A stretch of DNA of 64,000 nucleotides, taken from positions 1-64,000 of the forward strand of contig JAFGSI010000028.1 in the NCBI GenBank assembly GCA_016934715.1, in the 5' to 3' direction. Below, in pieces: positions 55,183 to 63,199 of this stretch. Source of the DNA: Anaerolineales bacterium (GTDB lineage Bacteria; Chloroflexota; Anaerolineae; Anaerolineales; Villigracilaceae). Both the position numbers and the translations under genes were made by a program. The notes beneath the pieces were generated by a model. It was not told where the DNA came from and did not search any database. It was given only the letters and a program-made list of their open reading frames with translations. Position 1 is the first letter of the stretch. Every line of letters starts with the position of its first letter.

Positions 55183-55890
55183 TGGCCGGTATTTCCTGCT
55201 TCTTGCATAAATCTCTTAACTCGGTGAAACCCAATTTCCCCATGAAACGAAAGGGGTTGGTTTGGATATTTACGCAGCATTCTGTAGATTTACAGCGCAA
55301 GGTTCGGAGCGAGAGTAGCCACTTGAGCCAATTTCGCCTTGTGATGTGCGCGATAAGCAACCCGATTCTGCTTCTGGGATTATTTCACACGGTCTAGAGC
55401 AGCCAGCGTGTCAAAGGGCGGTGCGGGCAAGACCGGGGCCAGCAAAAGGCGAACGTGATAAATCGTGAGAGCAGGCGACTGTTCAGGAGGATGCCTTCCC
55501 GGCCGACTCCGCATCTCGTAATACTCCATGCCGACTTTCCCCTTTGGCTTCCTCGTAGATGGTTTCAATCCGCCAACGCAGCTCAGGCGTTTCCGGGCAG
55601 CTTTTTTCGCCTTTGTTGCCAACGTTGGCCCACAGACCAGCCAACTGCCTGCGTTTGATCTGGCAGTCCTTCATCAGCACCTCTTCCAGTCCCTGTATAT
55701 GTCGCGCCGCCTCACATAACCAATCCAAAATCGTGTCCTCTTGGTATCCTTTGACCCTTGTCTGGCTGGCGGTGCGGCTGCCTTCTGCCAGGAAGCGCGT
55801 ACGACTGAAGAGCCCGGTGCGGAAAATCCGCACGCCGGGGTCTGTGCGCGGGCTGTTGGGCAACTGGCAGTCCTACCGCAATGATGAGTA
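55178..55890 (-). pseudogene. Decayed insertion sequence(s): transposase remnants
   Basis: Minus strand, 55,863-55,483: LAEGSRTASQTRVKGYQEDT and ILDWLCEAARHIQGLEEVL with GLWANVGNKGEK match the N-terminal half of transposases with a leading zinc ribbon; similarity is lost after NKGEK. From 55,360 to 55,178: STECCVNIQTNPFRFM and GFTELRDLCKKQ, the C-terminal piece of a transposase. Between them frames are broken. Confidence 0.75.
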
Positions 55891-55915
55891 TCACCGCAAG
55901 TCGTGATACAATTTT

Positions 55916-56200
55916 ATGATGAGCGCGTCGCAAACCCCCTATTTCATCTGGGATTACGATCTTACAGATGCCGATCTACGGGCTATTTTACGCGGGGATG
56001 ACGAGGAGCAAAAAGCCTGGCTGGTGGCGCGACTATTGGAGGCGGCGCGCTATGAGGATATCTGGCAGTACATTACACTGGCAGAACTGCGGGGCATTTT
56101 CCCAAAACTTCAACTGAAGCCTCGAGTGCGCTCTGCCTGGGAGTTCGCCTTGAGCGTGTGGGCGGCCGATCAGCCGGCCGAACCAGCCCATGAGCACTAA
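55916..56200 (+). CDS. Small partner protein of an AbiEii-type nucleotidyltransferase
   Basis: A 94-residue protein rich in Trp, Leu and acidic residues (WDYDLTDADLRAILRGDDEE, WLVARLLEAARYEDIW). It overlaps the nucleotidyltransferase gene by 11 bases and is probably its antitoxin-like or regulatory partner. A TACAAT box (55907-55912) lies so close to the two ATGs (55916, 55919) that the mRNA may be leaderless. No DNA-binding motif is clear. Confidence 0.7.
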   Translation: MMSASQTPYFIWDYDLTDADLRAILRGDDEEQKAWLVARLLEAARYEDIWQYITLAELRGIFPKLQLKPRVRSAWEFALSVWAADQPAEPAHEH

Positions 56201-56846
56201 CTTTGTTCTGCAAGATCGTTTTCTGGAGCGTTTCTTTGCAGGCCCGCTGGGTGAGCATTTCTACCTGACCGGCGGAACGGCCCTGTCGCGCTTCTATTTT
56301 TACCACCGCGAGAGCCTTGACTTGGATTTGTTCACCAATGACTTTGGTCAAGATTTCGCCCAGGTCAACCGGGTGATTCTTGGGATTTTGCATGCATTAA
56401 CATTGCAAATTACCAGCCAGGTTGTTACAGACACGTTCATACAGTACATTGTGACCGATCCGGGTGGAAACTCGCTCAAAGTGGACCTGGTGAAAGATGT
56501 GCCGGTTCATTTTGGCCCGCTGGTCGAAAGAGATGGCATTCGGCTCGACAGCCTGGAGAACATTGGATCGAACAAAATCCTGGCGATCTTTGGCCGCACC
56601 GACGCCAAGGATTTTATTGATCTGTACTGGATGCTGCACCACACTGGGCTAAAATTTGACCAACTATTTCACCAGGCAAATCAGAAAGATTTGGGCCTTT
56701 CAGAATTTTACCTGGCGTATGCGCTGCAGAACGTCGAGAAAATCCGCCTGTTTCCGCGTATGCTGAAGCCACTGGCATGGGAAGATGTCAGGGCATACTT
56801 CCATGCGCTGGCCCGAGAATTACTCGCTCGCATCAAGCCCAAGTAA
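56190..56846 (+). CDS. AbiEii/AbiGii-type nucleotidyltransferase
   Basis: A 218-residue DNA-polymerase-beta-fold nucleotidyltransferase. YLTGGTALSRFYFYHRESLDLDLF has GGT...S and DxD; SNKILAIFGRTDAKDFIDLYW has the downstream Lys and Asp. AbiEii proteins are type IV toxins or phage-abortive-infection effectors that modify nucleic acid such as tRNA. All motif residues look intact. Confidence 0.88.
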   Translation: MSTNFVLQDRFLERFFAGPLGEHFYLTGGTALSRFYFYHRESLDLDLFTNDFGQDFAQVNRVILGILHALTLQITSQVVTDTFIQYIVTDPGGNSLKVDLVKDVPVHFGPLVERDGIRLDSLENIGSNKILAIFGRTDAKDFIDLYWMLHHTGLKFDQLFHQANQKDLGLSEFYLAYALQNVEKIRLFPRMLKPLAWEDVRAYFHALARELLARIKPK

Positions 56847-57255
56847 GTGATTCTACACCCCTTCCCCGAAGAGGATCATCCGCCTCAGGGAGAGGCATTC
56901 GCGCTTCTGTGTCAAGACCGGTTCGGAGGGATCATCCCGGATTGTTTGTAGGGAATGGCCTACGATCTGTTTGGATTGTTTTAGGGGAGATGTCTCTTCT
57001 GGCGACGTGAGGAGGGCGGTTCCGGATGGAAGAGCCAGTCGGCGAGCCGTGAAGGATAGACGAGAGCAACCAATACCGCCCGATCATGGGCGGCAGGCAG
57101 TCACCTATACGATCGGCGGTTCTGAGCCGGACAGGATGTTTTTTTCAACCCACTATTCAAAGAACAGGTTCCCATCACGCGTTTTCTCTGGTCGACTTCA
57201 CCGTAGAGGTGTGTCAGATTGGCAGATGGGTTGCCATCACGTATCGTCCTGAATG
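56847..57255. other. Intergenic region without a recognised gene
   Basis: About 400 bases after the nucleotidyltransferase. One hairpin CCGCCC/GGGCGG near 57,080. Short open frames lack ribosome sites and recognisable similarity. Given the IS remnants nearby it is probably decayed mobile DNA. Confidence 0.5.
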
Positions 57256-57891
57256 TCAGATTGCTTTCGCCGGGAACATCTCCGGACGCAGTTCGACCAG
57301 GGTGACCTGGTTGAGCAGAAATACTGTCAGCTCACGGCGGGACATGCGATCCAGGAGGGTGTGGCTGATCTGGCCTTCGATCAGCAGGCTGGCCAACCCA
57401 TGAACGCTGCTCCAGATGCTCACTGCTGTTGCGTCGGCCGGACCGGGCTTTAAGATCCCGGCCGATTGGCAGGCCTCGACTACTTGGGTCACGAGTTGCA
57501 GGTTTTTTTGCGAGATCTCGACGAAGGTCGGGTAATTTTTTTCTGTTTCTATTACCCCCGAGAAGGTGATTCTGAAGTGAGCCGGGTCTTTGCGGGCGAA
57601 CTCGACATAGGCACAGGCCACCTCGATCAACTGGCGCGGGGGATCGCCTTGATATCTCTGCACGAGCGCTTCGATCCTCTCATAGAGCCGGTGGTAACCT
57701 TCGGTCGAGATGGCCGCAATCAGGTCCTGCTTGTCGGCGAAGTGGGCGTAGGGCGCGGCGTGGCTGACCCCTGCCCGGGCTGCCACCTTGCGCAGCGAGA
57801 GTCCACCGAGGCCTTCCTCGGCCAGGATATCCACGCCGGCGCCGATGAGGGCGTTCTTCAGGTCCCCATGATGATATTTATGCTCGTTCAT
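57256..57891 (-). CDS. TetR/AcrR-family transcriptional regulator
   Basis: A 211-residue regulator. The N-terminal HTH is ILAEEGLGGLSLRKVAARAG then VSHAAPYAHFADKQDLIAAI, with a TetR_C-type C-terminal ligand domain. It is divergent from the aldolase operon and 22 bases from a shared palindrome, so it very likely represses itself and that operon until a ligand binds. Confidence 0.93.
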   Translation of the reverse strand: MNEHKYHHGDLKNALIGAGVDILAEEGLGGLSLRKVAARAGVSHAAPYAHFADKQDLIAAISTEGYHRLYERIEALVQRYQGDPPRQLIEVACAYVEFARKDPAHFRITFSGVIETEKNYPTFVEISQKNLQLVTQVVEACQSAGILKPGPADATAVSIWSSVHGLASLLIEGQISHTLLDRMSRRELTVFLLNQVTLVELRPEMFPAKAI

Positions 57892-57897
57892 ACGATG

Positions 57898-57942
57898 ATT
57901 CTACAGCCAAACCTTGACAGTGTCAAGATTCGGCTGTAGAAT
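57898..57942. promoter_or_regulatory. Palindromic divergent promoter/operator of tetR and the aldolase operon
   Basis: ATTCTACAGCC (57898-57908) and GGCTGTAGAAT (57932-57942) flank CTTGACA-G-TGTCAAG (57913-57927). Rightward: TTGACA 57914-57919, 17 bases, TAGAAT 57937-57942. Leftward: TTGACA (57926-57921), 17 bases, TAGAAT (57903-57898). The regulator can therefore block both promoters at one site. Confidence 0.85.
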
Positions 57943-57957
57943 CTTGACAACATCAAG
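57943..57957. promoter_or_regulatory. Second TetR-type operator
   Basis: CTTGACAACATCAAG repeats the central operator with two changed bases, 30 bp centre to centre downstream at the rightward start site. It would allow cooperative or roadblock repression. Confidence 0.6.
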
Positions 57958-58068
57958 ATGAGCCGCCGAGCGGTCGAGAATTAAGGGGCAATCCCGGGTT
58001 GGAAAGGCGTTCTATTCTGCTGATCCCGTTTTTTGATGGCGTACAGCCGGGAGAATCTGGAGGCCGAG

Positions 58069-58755
58069 ATGGATCTTTTGGACACCGCCAAACAACAGGT
58101 GATGATGGTCGCCCAGGACCTGACCCGCAAGGGGTATCTGCTGGCAACCGGGGGCAATCTTTCCTTGCGGATCGCCAACACCGAGCTCTTTGCCATCACT
58201 CCCTCGAACTTTGATTACATGAAAATGACTTCCGCCGATGTCTGCGTACTGGACTTTGCCCTGAAACAACACGAAGGGGGGCGCAAACCCTCGGTCGAGA
58301 GTGCCATGCATGCTGCCATTTATCAGGCCCGGGCGGATGTGCGGGCTGTGGTCCATACCCACCAGGTCTATGCCAGCGCCCTGGCCCTGATGCGGACATC
58401 CATCCCGGCTCTGTTCGATGAGCAGGCGCGCTTCCTTGGCCGTTCAGTGAAACTTATCCCCTATGCCCCCTCGGGAACGTCGATACTGAAGAAGGTCATC
58501 GCCCGAAACATCGGAGACCATAACAATGCCTACCTGATGCAGAATCACGGTGCGCTCTGTTTTGGCCATGATCTGGAGCGGGCCGCCCACAACGTGGAAA
58601 TCCTCGAAAAATGCGCCCTGGCCTACTTGCTGACCCTGATGACCGGCAGGAAAGCAGGCCATATCCCGCTGGCAGTGCGTGAGATCGCTTTTGCCAAGTT
58701 GCGCCGCGATCAAAAAAAGGCGAGAGAAGGATTGGTCGAGAGTGATCGGGAATAG
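58069..58755 (+). CDS. Class II aldolase/adducin-family protein
   Basis: A 228-residue zinc aldolase of the fuculose-/ribulose-phosphate 4-epimerase group. GGNLSLRI (phosphate loop), ITPSNFDY, VVHTHQVYASAL (HxH zinc) and MQNHGALCFG (third His) are present. The ATG at 58069 has GGAGG five bases upstream; earlier starts lack one. First gene of the TetR-controlled operon. It would cleave or epimerise a phosphorylated sugar made by the kinase at 60,255. Confidence 0.88.
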   Translation: MDLLDTAKQQVMMVAQDLTRKGYLLATGGNLSLRIANTELFAITPSNFDYMKMTSADVCVLDFALKQHEGGRKPSVESAMHAAIYQARADVRAVVHTHQVYASALALMRTSIPALFDEQARFLGRSVKLIPYAPSGTSILKKVIARNIGDHNNAYLMQNHGALCFGHDLERAAHNVEILEKCALAYLLTLMTGRKAGHIPLAVREIAFAKLRRDQKKAREGLVESDRE

Positions 58756-58776
58756 AGAAAAAGGAGTGATTGGGAG

Positions 58777-60234
58777 ATGAAGACAGAACAACAGGGTTAT
58801 TCTATCTCGCAGTATCCCGATGTGGATGAGATCTACCGGCAGCTGAACGCCCTGGTGGCGGCACCTATGCGCCCGGTGCGGCGTGACCGGATGCAGGAAT
58901 ATCTGGCTTACTTTGATACCAGTTGCAGGCGCTCGAAGGAACTGACCGATGAGGCCAAGAAGGTCATCCCGGGTGGAGTACAGCACAACCTGGCCTTCAA
59001 TTACCCCTTCCCGCTGGCGGTCGAAAGGGCCGAGGGGGCCTACCTGTGGGACGCCGACGGCAACCGCTACATCGACTTCCTGCAGGCCGGCGGTCCGACG
59101 ATCCTGGGCAGCAACTATGCCCCTGTGCGTGAGAAGGTATTTGCGCTGTTGCAGACCTGCGGGCCGGTGACTGGCCTGTTTCACGAGTGCGAACTCCAGC
59201 TGGCCAGGCTCATCCAGCGCTACATGCCGGCAATCGAAATGTTTCGCATGCTTGGCTCGGGAACCGAGGCCGTCATGGCAGCTATCCGGGCGGCGCGGGC
59301 ATATACGAAAAAGAAGTATGTTCTCAAGGCCGGCGGGGCCTACCACGGCTGGTCAGACCAGTTGGTATACGGGCTGCACATCCCCGGGACGGGGCGGCTG
59401 GAGGCCAAGGGCATCCCGCGTGCGTCCAGCCGGTACACGGGCGAATTCTTTCCCACCAGCCTGGCCGCCCTGCGCCGGCAGTTGATCGTCAACCGGCTGC
59501 GTGGCGGGACCGCAGCGGTGATCCTCGAGCCAATCGGCCCCGAAAGCGGCACCCGCCCGATCCCGTTTGACTTCTGCGCCCGGGTCCGGGAATTGTGCGA
59601 TGAGTTCGGTGCCCTGCTGATCTTCGACGAGGTCGTCACCGGTTTCCGCCTTGGCATGGGCGGAGCGCAGGGCTATTTCAGTGTCCGGCCCGACTTGACC
59701 ATCCTTGGCAAGTGCATCACTGGTGGTTACCCGATGGCAGGCGGGGTTGGCGGGCGGGCCGAGGTGATCCAGCGCTTTGCCCCCGGAATTGGTGGGACAG
59801 GCGAACGGGCCTATGTCGGAGGGACGCTCTCTGCCAACCCGCTCTCCTGTGTGGCCGGGTATCAGGCCTTGCTGGAAATGGAGCGTACCAATGCACCGGT
59901 GATCGCCGGCCGAGCGGGCGACCGGCTGACCCGCGGCCTGCAGGCGATCATCACCAAGTACGACCTGCCGTTTGTGGCCTTCAACCAGGGATCGATTGTC
60001 CATCTGGAGACTTCCGGAGTGATGCTGCTCGACTTCCGCCACCCGCTGCGCCTGCTCAAGGAACTCAAGCCCCGCAAGCACATGATCGAGGAGATGGGTG
60101 CGGCCTATATGGCCAACGGCCTGGTGACCCTGGCCGGCAGCCGCATGTACACCTCCATGGCCGACACCGATGAGATTATCGATGCCGCCCTGGAAAGGTT
60201 CGAATCCGTCCTTTCCAACGTGGAGGGCGCATAG
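58777..60234 (+). CDS. Class III aminotransferase, glutamate-1-semialdehyde aminomutase-like
   Basis: A 485-residue PLP enzyme. MLGSGTEAVMAAIRAAR, LIFDEVVTGFRLG and ILGKCITGGYPMAG with the PLP Lys are intact. The N-terminus is about 50 residues longer than HemL, and the operon is catabolic, so a role in heme synthesis is unlikely; it may transaminate or isomerise an amino sugar or amino aldehyde. Confidence 0.88.
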   Translation: MKTEQQGYSISQYPDVDEIYRQLNALVAAPMRPVRRDRMQEYLAYFDTSCRRSKELTDEAKKVIPGGVQHNLAFNYPFPLAVERAEGAYLWDADGNRYIDFLQAGGPTILGSNYAPVREKVFALLQTCGPVTGLFHECELQLARLIQRYMPAIEMFRMLGSGTEAVMAAIRAARAYTKKKYVLKAGGAYHGWSDQLVYGLHIPGTGRLEAKGIPRASSRYTGEFFPTSLAALRRQLIVNRLRGGTAAVILEPIGPESGTRPIPFDFCARVRELCDEFGALLIFDEVVTGFRLGMGGAQGYFSVRPDLTILGKCITGGYPMAGGVGGRAEVIQRFAPGIGGTGERAYVGGTLSANPLSCVAGYQALLEMERTNAPVIAGRAGDRLTRGLQAIITKYDLPFVAFNQGSIVHLETSGVMLLDFRHPLRLLKELKPRKHMIEEMGAAYMANGLVTLAGSRMYTSMADTDEIIDAALERFESVLSNVEGA

Positions 60235-60254
60235 AGGTGTGAATTGGAGACACC

Positions 60255-61871
60255 ATGGTAGATGATCCCGTGATCCTGGCTGTCGACCTGGGCACTTCGG
60301 GCATGAAGGTCGCCCTGGTCACCGGGAGGGGGCAGGTCCTGGGCTGGGAATCTGAGCCGGTGCATTTGATCCTGACCCCCGACGGAGGAGCGGAACAATC
60401 GCCAGACGAGTGGTGGCAGGCCTTCCTGCGGGCGGCGAAACGTTTGCTTGGGCGCCGGCCGGCCCAAGGGTCTGCAGTGCGGGGGATTTGTTGTTCAACC
60501 CAGGGGGAGGGCACCATCCCGGTTGACGGGGACGGGAATGCCCTGATGAACTGCATCCTGTGGATGGACATGCGCGGAGCTGCCAGCCTGCGCCGCCAGT
60601 TCCGTGGCCGGATCAACCTGGATGGCGTCAGTCTGGCCCGGATCCCAAACTGGGTCATCCGCACCGGGGGCATGCCCTCGCTGACTGGCAAGGATCCTGC
60701 TGCTCACATGCTGCTTGTGCGCGACCGTTATCCAGATGTCTATGCGCGTACCTATAAATTCCTGAATGTACTTGATTACCTCAACCTGCGTCTGACCGGA
60801 CGCTTCACTGCCACCTATGACTCGATCCTGACCTCTTGGGTAACCGACAATCGCAACCCGGATGCCGTCCGCTACGACCCGGGACTGGTGCGAGGCTCTG
60901 GCATCGCGGCCGACAAATTTCCCGAGATCGTCCCCTGTACCGCGCAGCTAGGCCCGCTCAGGCCGGAGGTGGCCGCCGAATTGGGGCTCGGGTCCGACGT
61001 GCAGGTGGTGGCTGGGGCGATCGACAATACTGCTGCGGCAGTCGGGGCCGGGGCAGTGGCGGATTATGCTCCTCATCTCTATATTGGGACCTCCTCCTGG
61101 ATGGCGGCCCATGTTCCGATCAAGAAGACCGACCTGTTCGCCTCGCTGGCCTCTGTCCCGTGCGCCCTGCCAGGTCGCTACCTGTTAACCGCCCTGCAGG
61201 CCACCGCAGGCGGAAATTTGACATACCTGCGCGACAACATTCTCTACCACAAGGACGAGCTGCTCCAGGAAGCCGCCGTGCCTGATATCTTCAAGGTGCT
61301 CGACCAGATCGCTGCACGCGTCCCGGCCGGAGCGAACGGGGTTGTGTATACGCCCTGGATCTGGGGCGAACGGGCTCCGGTTGAAGACCGCACCCTTCGG
61401 GCGGGATTGTACAATCTGTCCCTGCACAATACCCGCCAGGATATCATCCGGGCTTTCCTGGAGGGCATCGCTCTCAACACTCGCTGGCTGCTGCGGCCGT
61501 TCGAGCGCTTCCTTGGTCGGCGGGTCGCGACGATCAATATCGTCGGCGGCGGAGCGCAATCGGACGTCTGGTGCCAGATCTTTGCCGATGTGATGGGCGT
61601 GGAGATCGGGCAGGTGGCCGATCCTATCTATGCCAATGTCCGCGGCGCAGCCTGGATCGCTGCGGCCGGGCTGGGGGAAATTGCCTTTTCTGACCTTCCC
61701 GAGTTGGTACAGTTCCGGCGGGTTTACCAGCCGGATCCGAACAACCAGGCGGTGTATGACGATCGTTTTGCTGTCTTCAAGCAGATTTACAAAAAAATGA
61801 AGGGCGTGTATAAACAGATGAATGCCGAGACGTCACCGCAAAGAAGGCTCTCACGTAAAGGAACGAATTGA
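60255..61871 (+). CDS. FGGY-family carbohydrate kinase
   Basis: A 538-residue sugar kinase. LAVDLGTSGMKVALV (phosphate 1), WMDMRGA, AGAIDNTAAAVGAGA (phosphate 2 with catalytic Asp) and INIVGGGAQSDVWCQI (adenosine) match the xylulokinase/gluconokinase group. Its sugar is unknown. It lies 20 bases after the aminotransferase, before an MFS permease. Confidence 0.9.
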   Translation: MVDDPVILAVDLGTSGMKVALVTGRGQVLGWESEPVHLILTPDGGAEQSPDEWWQAFLRAAKRLLGRRPAQGSAVRGICCSTQGEGTIPVDGDGNALMNCILWMDMRGAASLRRQFRGRINLDGVSLARIPNWVIRTGGMPSLTGKDPAAHMLLVRDRYPDVYARTYKFLNVLDYLNLRLTGRFTATYDSILTSWVTDNRNPDAVRYDPGLVRGSGIAADKFPEIVPCTAQLGPLRPEVAAELGLGSDVQVVAGAIDNTAAAVGAGAVADYAPHLYIGTSSWMAAHVPIKKTDLFASLASVPCALPGRYLLTALQATAGGNLTYLRDNILYHKDELLQEAAVPDIFKVLDQIAARVPAGANGVVYTPWIWGERAPVEDRTLRAGLYNLSLHNTRQDIIRAFLEGIALNTRWLLRPFERFLGRRVATINIVGGGAQSDVWCQIFADVMGVEIGQVADPIYANVRGAAWIAAAGLGEIAFSDLPELVQFRRVYQPDPNNQAVYDDRFAVFKQIYKKMKGVYKQMNAETSPQRRLSRKGTN

Positions 61872-61969
61872 ATTCCAGCGGACCACGTTCCTTTCTGAAA
61901 TCGCATTTTTGTTCGCCACCTAGCTTTTGCCGCTTCGGTTTGGATATTTTCTAAGCAGTAGGAGTTCTC

Positions 61970-63178
61970 ATGACCCACAAATCTTACCGACTCTACGGTT
62001 ACCGCTGGGTCGTCCTGGCGGTCTTCATGTTCGTAAACCTGACCATCCAGATCCTGTGGATCGCCTACGCGCCGATCACCGGGCCGGCGGCGGCCTTCTA
62101 CGGCGTGACCGACCTGCAGATCGGATTCCTGGCGATGGTGTTCATGATCGCCTTTTTACCGCTTTCCCTGCCGGTCTCGTGGGCGCTCGACACCTACGGC
62201 TTTCGCCCGACGGTCAGCATTGGGGTCGTACTGATGGCTGTCTTTGGCATCCTGCGCGGGCTGGCGGGCGCCAATTACACCTTGGTGCTGTTGAGCACCA
62301 TTGGTTTGGCCGCAGCCCAACCGTTCCTGCTCAATGCCTGGACCAAGGTCCCGGCGCAGTGGTTCGCAGTCGAGGAGCGGGCAACTGCCGTCGGGTTGGT
62401 CACGCTGGCCAACCTGGTCGGAACGGCCCTGGGGATGGTCCTGACCCCGATCCTGACCGAGTCGCTGCCGATCCCGACCGTGCAACTGATCTATGGAGGG
62501 GTGGCAGCCTTTTCGGCGGTCCTGTTCGTGCTCCTGTCCCGCGAAAAACCCCTTACGCCGCCCTGTCCTCCAGGATTGGAGGTGCGGGCCTTGATGTTCG
62601 ACGGCCTGAAGCATGCCCTGAAGGTCAAGTCCTTCTGGCTCTACCTCTTGGTCTCGTTCATTGGGCTGGGTATCTTCAATGGGGTCACAACCTGGGTGGA
62701 GAATATCATTCGTCCACGCGGATTCACGCCGACCGAGGCCGGCACGCTCGGGGCGCTGATGCTGGTCGGCGGCGTCCTGGGAGCGGTGATCATCCCACCT
62801 TTCTCGGATCGCCAGCGCAAGCGCCAGCGTTACCTGCTACTGGGAATCTTGTTGGCCATTCCCGGCCTGGTCGGTCTGACCTTTGCCACGTCGGCCTGGC
62901 TGCTGTTCGTCTCGGCCTTTGCGATGGGTTTCTTCCTGATCAGCACCAGTCCAATCGGGATGCAGTACGCGGCCGAGGTGACCTACCCGACCCCTGAAGG
63001 GACCTCCAACGGGCTGATCCAGCTCTTCGGCCAGGCTTCGGTGGTTTTCGTCTACATAATGGAGGCGATGAAGTCCTCCGACGACTCCTTTACCCCTGCC
63101 CTGGTGCTGGCGGTCGGGTTGCTGATCGTCAGCGCCATACTCATTACCCGGATGAAAGATCCTGTTTACGGGGATTGA
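61970..63178 (+). CDS. MFS transporter (FLVCR-like)
   Basis: A 402-residue protein with 12 helices. WVVLAVFMFVNLTIQILWI at the start and ALDTYGFRPTVSIG in loop 2-3 are like the FLVCR/DIRC2 branch. In this operon it probably imports the substrate of the kinase/aldolase pathway (inferred). Confidence 0.88.
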   Translation: MTHKSYRLYGYRWVVLAVFMFVNLTIQILWIAYAPITGPAAAFYGVTDLQIGFLAMVFMIAFLPLSLPVSWALDTYGFRPTVSIGVVLMAVFGILRGLAGANYTLVLLSTIGLAAAQPFLLNAWTKVPAQWFAVEERATAVGLVTLANLVGTALGMVLTPILTESLPIPTVQLIYGGVAAFSAVLFVLLSREKPLTPPCPPGLEVRALMFDGLKHALKVKSFWLYLLVSFIGLGIFNGVTTWVENIIRPRGFTPTEAGTLGALMLVGGVLGAVIIPPFSDRQRKRQRYLLLGILLAIPGLVGLTFATSAWLLFVSAFAMGFFLISTSPIGMQYAAEVTYPTPEGTSNGLIQLFGQASVVFVYIMEAMKSSDDSFTPALVLAVGLLIVSAILITRMKDPVYGD

Positions 63179-63199
63179 CCCTTGCCGTTTCCCCCTGCG

